DNA of 64,000 nt from positions 1 through 64,000 of the forward strand of contig CAVQVR010000007.1 of NCBI GenBank assembly GCA_963717195.1. The letters run 5' to 3'. Position 1 is the stretch's first letter. The number at the start of each line of letters is the position of its first letter. The translations under genes and the position numbers were made by a program. The notes beneath the pieces were generated by a model. That model was given only the letters and a program-made list of their open reading frames with translations. It ran no database searches and was not told the origin of the DNA. This stretch comes from JACDAE01 sp963717195. GTDB lineage: Bacteria; Chloroflexota; Ktedonobacteria; Ktedonobacterales; Ktedonobacteraceae. Shown here piece by piece: positions 1 through 7,944 of the stretch.

Positions 1-473
1 ATAACAAGATTCGCATGTATCGTTCACTGTGTCCAAGCGTTTCAAGGGTGGCACGTGTGAATGTCGAGACAGGAAATGTTCAGGTGAACGAGCTAGCAAA
101 ATTTTCATACTTGAAACCCGACAAGATCATATGTTTGCGGGCAGTATGTTCAACTTCTGCCTGATAATGAGGGTCTGCACTCAAATGAACAAGTTTATAG
201 CCATCAAGATCAGCTTCAGAGGCAAAACAAAGCCACAGCACAGGAAAGGTAACAATAGAGACATTAATTTTGTACATGGCATAAATGTAGCTGCCATGAG
301 TACACCAAACGATGGATATTACAATCAATATGATGGAAGACCTTTGAGCACAGTGTCGACCGCCATGCTCAGCAAAAAGACTCACAACTCCACGCTGATG
401 CAGCAAAGACTCGCGGATAATGAAGGCAGAGTATACGAGCCATGTAACACTATGTTATCCAACGCCACCCCCA

Positions 474-569
474 CGCGCGCGCGCGCGCGCGCGCGCGCGC
501 GCGCGCGCGCGCGCGCGCGCGCGCGCGCGCGCGCGCGCGCGCGCGCGCGCGCGCGCGCGCGCGCGCGCG
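474..569. repeat. Uninterrupted CG dinucleotide tract, about 48 units
   Basis: The sequence alternates C and G without interruption for 96 bases. It is bounded by CCCCCA on the left and TGCTGG on the right. Alternating CG of this length is the classic Z-DNA-forming sequence and is very unusual in a bacterial chromosome. On either strand it would translate as alternating Ala-Arg, which explains the long open frames that cross it. The true copy number is uncertain because such tracts slip in replication and in sequencing. Confidence 0.97.
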
Positions 570-818
570 TGCTGGCATCGGCAACTCCACCTGCTCCATA
601 GCTAACCCATTCTCATCAAGAAGACACAACAGCCCACCTTGATCTTCTTTGGGTTTCTCAAGGCTTCCACGGACAGCGACTGGCTGCGACTCTCGCAGAT
701 TTCCAAGCACAGTTACCGGGCACTGAGTCTCGTCTTTTGTCTGAACCCAGTGCTTTTTGAGCATAGAATGGCGTGTTGAAATGCAACTTAGAAGAAAGTT
801 CATGTAGTGTTTCCTCAC
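570..818 (-). other. Possible remnant of a coding region, unidentified
   Basis: A minus-strand frame starting at 818 reads through about 80 plausible residues (for example VLGNLRESQPVAV and LLCLLDENGLAMEQVEL) and then runs into the CG tract as an Ala-Arg repeat, stopping at 450. A second frame over the upstream part also looks protein-like (GKLVQLCEETLHELSSKL), so a frameshifted relic is possible. I see no ribosome binding site and do not recognise a family. The rest of 1-1051 shows no convincing gene: the plus-strand frame across 29-601 is held open by the CG tract and its upstream part has no family features. Confidence 0.2.
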
Positions 819-980
819 ATAATTGTACCAGTTTCCCTGGTCATCCTTGATAAAAGACTTGACAAGGCTCCACGTTGACTCTATTCTATAGTAAAGTTAG
901 TGGCCTTTGTTGATCTACTATATCAACTTTTTGACTAAGAAGCAAGGGACAGAGCTACCATATTTATGACAGAGAGTGTG

Positions 981-1016
981 GTTTTGACATCCATACTCCC
1001 AGCGGGAAGTCAAAAC
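981..1016 (+). promoter_or_regulatory. Inverted repeat in the leader of the sulfite reductase operon
   Basis: GTTTTGAC (981-988) is followed by its exact complement GTCAAAAC (1009-1016). The intervening bases hold a second small hairpin, TCCC-AGC-GGGA. The structure lies 36 bases before the start of the sulfite reductase gene, where an operator or a leader hairpin would act. A weaker AT-rich hairpin followed by five Ts sits at 909-932 (GTTGAT/ATCAAC). It could be a weak terminator for upstream transcription. No regulator is identified. Confidence 0.4.
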
Positions 1017-1051
1017 TCTGGCTCAGATTTAGAATAAGAGGAGACGCGATC

Positions 1052-2815
1052 ATGGCAGTTGAGCGGGACGAAAATCCAAATAACCTTGTACACCTGGCTC
1101 CTGGCGAGGGAAGCAAGGTCGAACGTATCAAGATCACGAGCAACTATCTGCATGGACAGATCGCGGAGGAGTTGCAGAATGACTCTCCCCGCTTCAGCGA
1201 AGACCAGATACAATTGATCAAGTTTCACGGCACCTATCAGCAAGAGGACCGCGATTTTCGCCAGGCCCGCAAGGCCGAACATGTAGAGAAGGCATACCAG
1301 TTTATGCTACGCTCACGTATTCCCGGCGGCGCAGTGACGGCTGAACAATACCTGGTTGAAGATGATCTGGCCGGGCGTTTTGCTAACGGGACGATCCGTA
1401 TTACGACGCGTCAGGGTTTTCAGTTGCACGGTATCCTTAAAGGCGATCTGCGTCCAACAATTGCAGCTATTAATGAATCGCTTCTCTCGACCCTGTCCGC
1501 CTGTGGTGATGTGAACCGCAACGTTATGGCATGTCCAGCTCCGACAGCGCACCCTGCCCAGGCACAGGTACAGGAGATCGCACACCAGATTGCCATGCAT
1601 CTTGCCCCACACAGCACCGCCTATCATGAAATCTGGATTGATGGCGAAAAGGCCCATACCGTTGAGGAGCCTGAGATCGTTGAGCCGATCTATGGCTCTA
1701 CGTATCTGCCGCGCAAGTTCAAGATCGGTATAGCCTTCCCGGGCGATAATTGCGTGGATGTTTACACGCAAGATATCGGCCTCATTGCACGCCTCGATGG
1801 CGAGACGCTGCAAGGCTTTACCTTAGTCATTGGTGGTGGAATGGGCATGACGCATGGCAAAGCTGAGACGCATCCCCTGCTGGCACAACCGTTCTGTGAT
1901 GTAACAGTCAATGAGGTTCTTCCGGTCATCGAGACGATTGTGATGGTACAGCGCGATTACGGTGATCGCAAAAACCGCAAGCACGCACGCATGAAATATG
2001 TCATAGAGGAGCGCGGTATCCCCTGGTTCCGTTCAGAGGTGGAGCAGCGCCTCGGTCGTAAGCTCCAGGATCCGAGCTCTGTCATTGTGCGCAATGTTGA
2101 GGATCACCTGGGATGGCACCAGCAAGCGGATGGACGTTGGTTCCTTGGTCTGTACATAGAGAATGGGCGCATTAAAGATACGGATAGGCGGCAGATACGC
2201 ACAGGATTACGTGCAGTGATCGAAGAATTCCGTCCTGGCATTCGCCTGACTGGGCAGCAAAATATTCTGCTCGCTGACATAGAAGAGGCGCAGCGCGGCC
2301 CGCTCGAAGCAAAACTGGCCAGTTACGGGATCGTCACCGATCCAAAGGCAATTGGAGCTGCTCGCTTCGCTATGGCCTGTCCGTCGCTTCCCACCTGTGG
2401 CCTGGCTCTTGCTGAAGCCGAACGCGTCTTACCCACATTAATGCAACAAATAGAGGCTGATCTGCAGGAACTCTCTCTGGGAGACGAAGCATTGAGCGTA
2501 CGTATGACGGGCTGCCCCAATGGTTGTGCACGTCCCTATATGGGCGATATCGGCCTCATTGGGCGCACGAAAGATATCTACAATATCTACGTGGGTGGTG
2601 ACTGGGCCAATACGCGTATGAACACGCTCTATGCACCATCTGTCCATTTCAAAAATATCGTGACAACGCTCCATCCCTTACTGGCACTATGGCGCGACGA
2701 GCGTTTACCGGAGGAAACATTTGGCGATTTCTGTCATCGTCTTGGTATCGAGCAATTGCATACACGCGTGGGTTATGAGACACCTAAACCGGTAGGTGTT
2801 CGCTCTGGCGAATAA
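1052..2815 (+). CDS. cysI: Assimilatory sulfite reductase, siroheme [4Fe-4S] subunit
   Basis: This enzyme reduces sulfite to sulfide with six electrons for cysteine synthesis, using siroheme coupled to a 4Fe-4S cluster, and acts in the cytoplasm. The 587-residue length fits the family. The cluster ligands are visible as C-X5-C (C443, C449 in ACPSLPTCGLALAEAER) and C-X3-C (C488, C492 in TGCPNGCARPY). TGCPNGC is typical of sulfite reductases, whereas nitrite reductases usually read TGCPNSC. The two half-domains with TTRQGFQLHG and ACGDVNRNVM are also typical. AGAGGAG precedes the ATG by 8 bases. It heads an operon with two siroheme genes, which supports a siroheme enzyme. The electron donor (ferredoxin or a flavoprotein) is not encoded nearby. 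Confidence 0.93.
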   Translation: MAVERDENPNNLVHLAPGEGSKVERIKITSNYLHGQIAEELQNDSPRFSEDQIQLIKFHGTYQQEDRDFRQARKAEHVEKAYQFMLRSRIPGGAVTAEQYLVEDDLAGRFANGTIRITTRQGFQLHGILKGDLRPTIAAINESLLSTLSACGDVNRNVMACPAPTAHPAQAQVQEIAHQIAMHLAPHSTAYHEIWIDGEKAHTVEEPEIVEPIYGSTYLPRKFKIGIAFPGDNCVDVYTQDIGLIARLDGETLQGFTLVIGGGMGMTHGKAETHPLLAQPFCDVTVNEVLPVIETIVMVQRDYGDRKNRKHARMKYVIEERGIPWFRSEVEQRLGRKLQDPSSVIVRNVEDHLGWHQQADGRWFLGLYIENGRIKDTDRRQIRTGLRAVIEEFRPGIRLTGQQNILLADIEEAQRGPLEAKLASYGIVTDPKAIGAARFAMACPSLPTCGLALAEAERVLPTLMQQIEADLQELSLGDEALSVRMTGCPNGCARPYMGDIGLIGRTKDIYNIYVGGDWANTRMNTLYAPSVHFKNIVTTLHPLLALWRDERLPEETFGDFCHRLGIEQLHTRVGYETPKPVGVRSGE

Positions 2816-2862
2816 TTTCTTGTGAGGGTCATCGTACAAAAGACACAGAAAGAACAACGTTT

Positions 2863-3552
2863 ATGCCTAATTACTATCCTATCATGCTTGACATACGCAA
2901 TCGCCCCGTCATAGTCGTCGGCGGTGATCGCATCGCAGCAGAAAAGGCAGCAGCATTGAGCGCCAGTGGCGCACATGTTACCGTCATGAATGCTGAATTC
3001 TGCTCAGAGCTGCGCGGGATGGCAGAGCGTCAAGAGATAACGCTGCACCAGAAGGTATACGAACCGGGCGATCTTGCGGGCGCGTTTGTCGTGGTGGCAA
3101 CGGCGACACACGACCCCCTGCTGGCTGAGGCAATCTGGAACGAGACGCAGCAACGAGGCCAACTGGTCAACATCGTGGATGTACCTGCACGCTGTTCTTT
3201 CATCGTACCTTCAATTCTGCGCCGTGGTCAATTGACCATCTCCGTCTCGACCGAAGGTGCCAGTCCCAGTCTCTCCAAACGCATCCGCCAACGCCTGGAG
3301 GGATTGTTCCCGGCTGCCTACGATACCTATATGCAGATCGCGGTCGTCGCACGGACACACCTGCGTCAGCAGGGCATCTCTTACGATCGGCGCGATGAAT
3401 TCTTCGGCGAGTTCTTTTCCTCAGACATTCTGACGCTCCTCGCTGAAGATAATCTGGCTCACGCGTTAGCTCTCGCCGCTGAACTGCTACAACGCTATGG
3501 AGCTCCTATCTCGACAGATACGCTTACAACGGAGTTAGCTACCGTCCAATAA
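2863..3552 (+). CDS. sirC: Precorrin-2 dehydrogenase / sirohydrochlorin ferrochelatase
   Basis: This is a Met8/SirC-type siroheme synthase that oxidises precorrin-2 to sirohydrochlorin with NAD+ and, in bifunctional members, inserts Fe2+. The N-terminus has the Rossmann nucleotide-binding start YYPIMLDIRNRPVIVVGG, followed by IAAEKAAAL. The central part has the family sequence VNIVDVPARCSFIVPS and the substrate-binding STEGASPSLSKRIRQ. At 229 residues it is slightly longer than the minimal 200-residue SirC and has a helical C-terminal extension, so it could carry both activities. It lies between the sulfite reductase and the uroporphyrinogen methyltransferase genes, 47 bases after the first, in one operon. 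Confidence 0.92.
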   Translation: MPNYYPIMLDIRNRPVIVVGGDRIAAEKAAALSASGAHVTVMNAEFCSELRGMAERQEITLHQKVYEPGDLAGAFVVVATATHDPLLAEAIWNETQQRGQLVNIVDVPARCSFIVPSILRRGQLTISVSTEGASPSLSKRIRQRLEGLFPAAYDTYMQIAVVARTHLRQQGISYDRRDEFFGEFFSSDILTLLAEDNLAHALALAAELLQRYGAPISTDTLTTELATVQ

Positions 3553-3620
3553 GGTTCCAACCAGAATGCTGGCAATTGGAAAACATGTTCTCTACAAGTT
3601 CAGAGAGGCAAAGGACAAAC

Positions 3621-4469
3621 ATGGATATCCGTATACATAACGAATGGTCGGTTAGCAATTCTGCATATGACTCATCATCCCAGGGGAAGGTCTACCTCAT
3701 TGGAGCTGGCCCTGGCGATCCAGATTTAATTACCGTCAAGGCATTACGCTGCTTGCAAGCCGCTGATGTGGTATTGTACGACCGCCTGGTTAATCCCCAA
3801 CTATTGGATGAGATGCGCCCAGGAGCCACGCGGGTGTTTGTGGGCAAGGGGCCGACTCATCATCCCCTGGAACAGCCAATGATCAGCGAACTCCTGATTG
3901 CCTATGCACGCCAAAACTGCATGGTTGTACGTCTAAAAGGCGGTGATCCCTTCATCTTTGGACGTGGAGGAGAAGAGGCCGAAGCATTGGCGGAGGCTGG
4001 CATACCTTTCGAGATTGTACCAGGCATAAGCTCTGCCATCGCCGTACCCGCCTATGCTGGTATTCCTGTCACTCACCGAGATTATTCCTCTGCCGTAACC
4101 ATCGTCACCGGGCATGAAGGGCAGAAAGAAGCTTCGCAACAGATCAACTGGGAAGCCCTGGCAAATCTTGGCGGGACGCTGGTCGTTCTGATGGGTGTGA
4201 AATCATTGCCCGGATTTACAAAGCGTCTTATCGCTGGTGGTCTCGCTCCAGAACTACCCGCTGCTGTCATCCAGGAGGGCACAACTCAACAGCAACGCGT
4301 GATCACAGGTACACTATCGGATATTGCCCAACTGGCCCTGGATGCCGGGCTCAGTTCACCTGCAACCACCGTTATCGGTAACGTCGTCAATCTGCGCCAG
4401 ACGCTTCACTGGTATGAACAGGTTCAGCAGCAGAAGCATGTACTCGCTCAGGCACTGGCATGTTTGTAA
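3621..4469 (+). CDS. cobA: Uroporphyrinogen-III C-methyltransferase
   Basis: SUMT transfers two methyl groups from S-adenosylmethionine to uroporphyrinogen III, giving precorrin-2, the substrate of the upstream gene product. Signatures are GAGPGDPDLITVKAL near residue 28, VLYDRLV, RLKGGDPFIFGRGGEE, and PGISSAIAVPAYAGIPVTHR. The frame is open from 3576, but the ATG at 3621 has AAGGA five bases upstream and gives a normal 282-residue enzyme with a short N-terminal tail, so I chose it. The three genes 1052-4469 together make the siroheme enzyme and its cofactor. Confidence 0.93.
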   Translation: MDIRIHNEWSVSNSAYDSSSQGKVYLIGAGPGDPDLITVKALRCLQAADVVLYDRLVNPQLLDEMRPGATRVFVGKGPTHHPLEQPMISELLIAYARQNCMVVRLKGGDPFIFGRGGEEAEALAEAGIPFEIVPGISSAIAVPAYAGIPVTHRDYSSAVTIVTGHEGQKEASQQINWEALANLGGTLVVLMGVKSLPGFTKRLIAGGLAPELPAAVIQEGTTQQQRVITGTLSDIAQLALDAGLSSPATTVIGNVVNLRQTLHWYEQVQQQKHVLAQALACL

Positions 4470-4521
4470 GCAGATTTATGCTGAATTGTATTGAGGTCTA
4501 TCGCGCCCATGGAGAGGATGC

Positions 4522-5412
4522 TCAAAAATCAGCGTACACCGCCAGGTGATCGCTGGCCTCATGCGCCTGAATACCGGGAACGGAGGCCATTACATTGCTA
4601 CTAGAAAGGCGTGATGCCAGCTCAGGGCTGGCAAAGATAAAGTCGATGCGCCCGGATGGTACAACAGCGGGACAGGTGTAGCCGAGGGCATCAGGATTCG
4701 CCTGGCGGAAACAATCAACATATCCAGCCTGCAAGAGGAGATCGATACCGCCATGTGCATAAATAGGAGCCATCTTATCGACGACGAAACTACCCGCTCT
4801 ATTATTTACTATAACGCCTACAGCTCGGCGCACCAGATTACGACTGAACTTTTTCCAGGAGCGCGTTTTCCTGGCCGATCTTTGTCCTGTTTGATGTTTA
4901 CGTACGGAAGAGCGCAATAATCTGCTGGCCTGTAATGAATCACCGGGAGCCAGCGAATTGAAATCCCCCATGACCAGGTGTGGTTGACCCTGGTAAGCCG
5001 ACATAATCTTGAGTATCTCCTGCACCTCAGCGCGGCGGATGTGATTACTTTCCCGGCCTTTATGAAAATCTGAGCGTTGATGAATGACAAAAACCGTTAA
5101 TGGAGAACCACTCGCCTCTTCAACCAGGACCTCCAGCAGGTACTTACGGTCAAAAGCAGGGCGAGTATGCACATGTGTATGGAGAATGGGTAGACGACTC
5201 AGGACAGCAAGATGCCAATCTCTCGCACCTTTACCATAGCCACTTAAACGAAACTGCATGCCCAGACGTGATGCCAACTCCTCAACTACCTTTGGATCAG
5301 TCGCCTCGGCCAGTCCAACTACATCGGGATCCGCTGAGCGGATCACGGTAGTGAGCTGGTCTACACGACGCGTTCCGCCAACCAGAATATTATACGAGAG
5401 AATGCGCGTCAT
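4522..5412 (-). CDS. Endonuclease/exonuclease/phosphatase (EEP) family protein
   Basis: The EEP fold hydrolyses phosphodiesters or phosphomonoesters with a divalent metal. All the motif residues are visible: N in LSYNILVGG, E in VGLAEATD, H in FVIHQRSD, D and N in VMGDFNSL, D in RIDFIFASP and the terminal SDH in EASDHLAVYADF. The substrate cannot be told from sequence; DNA, phospholipid and inositol phosphate enzymes all share these motifs. There is no signal peptide, so a cytoplasmic role is likely. The frame is open to 5661, but that extension is not protein-like. The ATG at 5412 (MTRILSYNILV) matches the usual family start, giving 296 residues. It is convergent with cobA. Confidence 0.85.
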   Translation of the reverse strand: MTRILSYNILVGGTRRVDQLTTVIRSADPDVVGLAEATDPKVVEELASRLGMQFRLSGYGKGARDWHLAVLSRLPILHTHVHTRPAFDRKYLLEVLVEEASGSPLTVFVIHQRSDFHKGRESNHIRRAEVQEILKIMSAYQGQPHLVMGDFNSLAPGDSLQASRLLRSSVRKHQTGQRSARKTRSWKKFSRNLVRRAVGVIVNNRAGSFVVDKMAPIYAHGGIDLLLQAGYVDCFRQANPDALGYTCPAVVPSGRIDFIFASPELASRLSSSNVMASVPGIQAHEASDHLAVYADF

Positions 5413-5590
5413 GAATGTTTTTATCCTACCTCTATCAGATATAGAACGTTTCCTCAATGGGGATCGGCCAGGAGAAAACACCGCCCTGATGCAAAAACAC
5501 TTTGACCTTTTCGGCTTTCCTATATACAATCCCTCAAGGCGTGAGCGGTCTGGCTGAGACAGAATGTCGATCCGCTTGAGGATACTGAAA

Positions 5591-6256
5591 CTAGCGTGTA
5601 AAGCGTGCGACCAGTTTTTCGGCGTAATCCCCAAAGAAGGGCAATTTTGTCTTTGCACCACGGTAAGCCTGGAAGCATAAGAAAAGCCAGACCAGCCCGG
5701 CCCCTAGAAGCAATACAAGGCTTACAGCACTAAAGATGAAGCCGAATATCCATCCTATCAACGGTATCAGTGTCAGGAAACCTAGAATATGGAGCACTTC
5801 AAACAGAATGCTCACACTTCCAAAAAAGAGGAATGACTGTGCGGCATTGAAGCGCACAAAACGATTCTTCCTCTCCGCAAAGAAGAAAAACAGGCCCCCA
5901 ATCCATATGAGTGCATTACTCAGTAGGGCCGCGATTTTAGGATTCATACTCATGGTAGAGGGTCCAGAGGGATCGGACGTGCTGCTGCTATTATAAGCGC
6001 TACGAGGTGGCTGGTATGCCTGTTGTTGCTGACCCGTGCCATATTGCTGATAGGTCTGCTGCTGACCCGTACCATATTGCTGACCTGTTCCAGCATCATA
6101 GCCTCCTGCCCGCTGTTGGCCGTACCACTGGCTGTTGTACGGATCATCCGGGTTCGTCTGGGCAGGCTGGGCGGGTTGTTGAGGGGTGTAGCCACCATAA
6201 GCCCCATATGGATCATTTGGGTCGGGCTTCTGACCCTGGTTAGGATTTATGCTCAT
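5591..6256 (-). CDS. Membrane protein, Gln/Pro-rich head and DUF4870-like domain
   Basis: The first 110 residues are rich in Gln, Pro, Tyr and Gly, with YGTGQQQ-type repeats. About three hydrophobic segments follow in the last 110 residues. The segment ALLSNALIWIGGLFFFFAER and RFVRFNAAQSFLFFG resemble the Tic20/DUF4870 type of small multi-span protein. The biochemical role of that family is unknown. AGGA lies about nine bases before the ATG at 6256, which I prefer over the in-frame 6292 start. It is 178 bases upstream of the EEP gene on the same strand. Confidence 0.7.
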   Translation of the reverse strand: MSINPNQGQKPDPNDPYGAYGGYTPQQPAQPAQTNPDDPYNSQWYGQQRAGGYDAGTGQQYGTGQQQTYQQYGTGQQQQAYQPPRSAYNSSSTSDPSGPSTMSMNPKIAALLSNALIWIGGLFFFFAERKNRFVRFNAAQSFLFFGSVSILFEVLHILGFLTLIPLIGWIFGFIFSAVSLVLLLGAGLVWLFLCFQAYRGAKTKLPFFGDYAEKLVARFTR

Positions 6257-6380
6257 GAAAAGAGGTTCCTCACTCTCTAAGACAACTATCATATACCTTC
6301 ATAATGTATTACGCTATGAGTAGGGAAAAGTTGGATGGCTGCGTGTGTGCTATACTCTTCTAACTCATAAAACAAAAAAA

Positions 6381-6442
6381 GGGGTTCAATTTCTGCCCGC
6401 TGACGGGGTCCAAAAGTAGGAGCCTCCAGGGCAGCAGAATTT
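6381..6442. mobile_element. Possible remnant of an IS21-type insertion sequence end
   Basis: Within the 378-base gap 6257-6634 two related blocks, GGGGTTCAATTT (6381-6392) and GGGGTCCAAAAG (6405-6416), occur 24 bases apart. They are separated by a TGCCCGCTGAC spacer. The flanks AATTTCTG and CAGCAGAATTT can pair. Repeated GGGGTCAAATTT-like blocks separated by TGCCGA-type spacers are typical of IS21-family ends. No transposase gene is near, so at most this is a relic. The remainder of the gap shows nothing I recognise. Confidence 0.3.
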
Positions 6443-6634
6443 CTTAGAGAGCGTAAGAAACGTTTTTAGGCCGGTGAACTGCCAGGTTTCATTTGACAGT
6501 CCATCAGCTGATAAGTTGCATAAGAAGATCGCGTTGGTCTCCTTCACGCATTTTCCTGATCTTGTATTCCTATTTACCCATCATCTAAAGCACTAATGCT
6601 ACACGTTCAGTAGAACTCGTAGTATTAGTGTACG

Positions 6635-7714
6635 TCAATGTTGAGAATTTGTTTGCTTCAATGAGGGTGGTCTTACTGGTGAACGTTGGCTGGGAATTTC
6701 TGGTAGGGTCATGAGTTTTACGATAATGGGATCAACTGCCGTCCCCGTTCTTGTAAGAGGAGGTACAGGTTGAATTCCCTGTTTGGTCGCTTGTATATAT
6801 CTTGCCAACATATTCAATGCGGCTTGTTGTCTGTTCATCTCTCTCTCTAACTGGCTATAGCGCTCAAGGCGTGCCAGGAGGTTATTGAGCGAGTAGGCGA
6901 TTTGCCACAGAACATTCTCTTTTCCCAAAGGAGCACGAGCTGAGAAGTTGCCATTGGCGATCTGCACATGCGTTTGCTGGATTTGATAGATACCTTCCTC
7001 CAGTTGCCGCTTCAGAGCTATTTGTTCTTCCTGCTGCTCGATCTCGCGCCGTTCGAGTGCAACAATCTCTTCGGAGCGATCAAGGTTCGAGATGGCTTTG
7101 GTTGCGCTGCTGACCCATAGATAGGCGATAATGGCGACAAACAAATGTAAACTGATCGAAGGATACAGAAGGATATAAGGCGTTGTGAGCAAAAGATGCG
7201 AGATATCGGCAGAATGTCGACCAAATATCAGCCATGCTGCAATGAATAAAATATTGAAGCTCATAACGACAAAGATGCTGCGGGGCCGAAAGAATGCGAC
7301 GACTACGAGAAGAGCTACTATCAGGAGATCAAATGCTGGCAGGAGTATCAGCGAGACGCCTTGCGGATTGCTCAGAAATGATAAGAGAAATCCTATTTCA
7401 AGAACGATCAAAATGAGCCATCCAGCGGCAGCAAGATGACCCTTTCTATTCAAAACAAAAAGCGCAAAGGCATTTACGACAAATGTTACCAACAATATTA
7501 CCAGGAAGCCAATATTGGCTCCTGTGGCTGGCAAAGGAATCAGGGTAAAAAGACTTATAACGAGGATAGTGAGGCTGGCAAGTCTTCCACGCCGGGCTAA
7601 TTCTCGCTGGGCGAATGTCGCGTTCTCTGGTTCCCGTGGGGCCGTTAAGCGAAACCACCACTCTCCTGGTTGCTTCTGCACTGGTGGTTGCGTTGCAAAG
7701 GATTCATTTAACAT
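6635..7714 (-). CDS. Multi-span membrane protein with HAMP-like helix and coiled coil
   Basis: The N-terminus has a WWF motif followed by charged residues and RELARRGRLASL, then about six hydrophobic segments (residues 48-205). After these comes a long charged helix (IVALERREIEQQEEQIALKR) and a stretch like a HAMP linker (IQQTHVQIANGNFSARAPL), ending in a Pro/Thr-rich tail. There is no kinase, GGDEF or other output domain. The first 110 residues resemble in order and spacing the N-terminus of the GGDEF/HD-GYP protein at 19829-21754 (WWF, RE..R.R..S, LNRKGH/LNRRGH), so both may share a membrane sensing module. A role as receptor-like protein or dimer partner is a guess. Confidence 0.65.
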   Translation of the reverse strand: MLNESFATQPPVQKQPGEWWFRLTAPREPENATFAQRELARRGRLASLTILVISLFTLIPLPATGANIGFLVILLVTFVVNAFALFVLNRKGHLAAAGWLILIVLEIGFLLSFLSNPQGVSLILLPAFDLLIVALLVVVAFFRPRSIFVVMSFNILFIAAWLIFGRHSADISHLLLTTPYILLYPSISLHLFVAIIAYLWVSSATKAISNLDRSEEIVALERREIEQQEEQIALKRQLEEGIYQIQQTHVQIANGNFSARAPLGKENVLWQIAYSLNNLLARLERYSQLEREMNRQQAALNMLARYIQATKQGIQPVPPLTRTGTAVDPIIVKLMTLPEIPSQRSPVRPPSLKQTNSQH

Positions 7715-7944
7715 AAATATATCTCCTTGTAAAAAACATAGCTTCTATGCACTGTATCTGTTTACCTTTTAGAAAGTCAATGAAACAGTACTTCTATGGC
7801 AAAAAAGGAAAGGAGCGACACCACTTTCATTATTGCTCCTCTAGTGTTTACCGTGCTTCTATGCGAGAATAGGGCAACCGACCTGCCCTATTCTCATCCT
7901 CTGATGCTCCACGAGAACAAGGCAAAATTAAATGGGCTGTAATG

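Noticed and set aside
29..605. Plus-strand frames across the CG tract
   Set aside because: They are open only because CG repeats contain no stop codons; the upstream part has no family features and no ribosome binding site.
5412..5661. N-terminal extension of the EEP-family gene
   Set aside because: It overlaps the end of the upstream gene, is not protein-like, and the core family start is at 5412.
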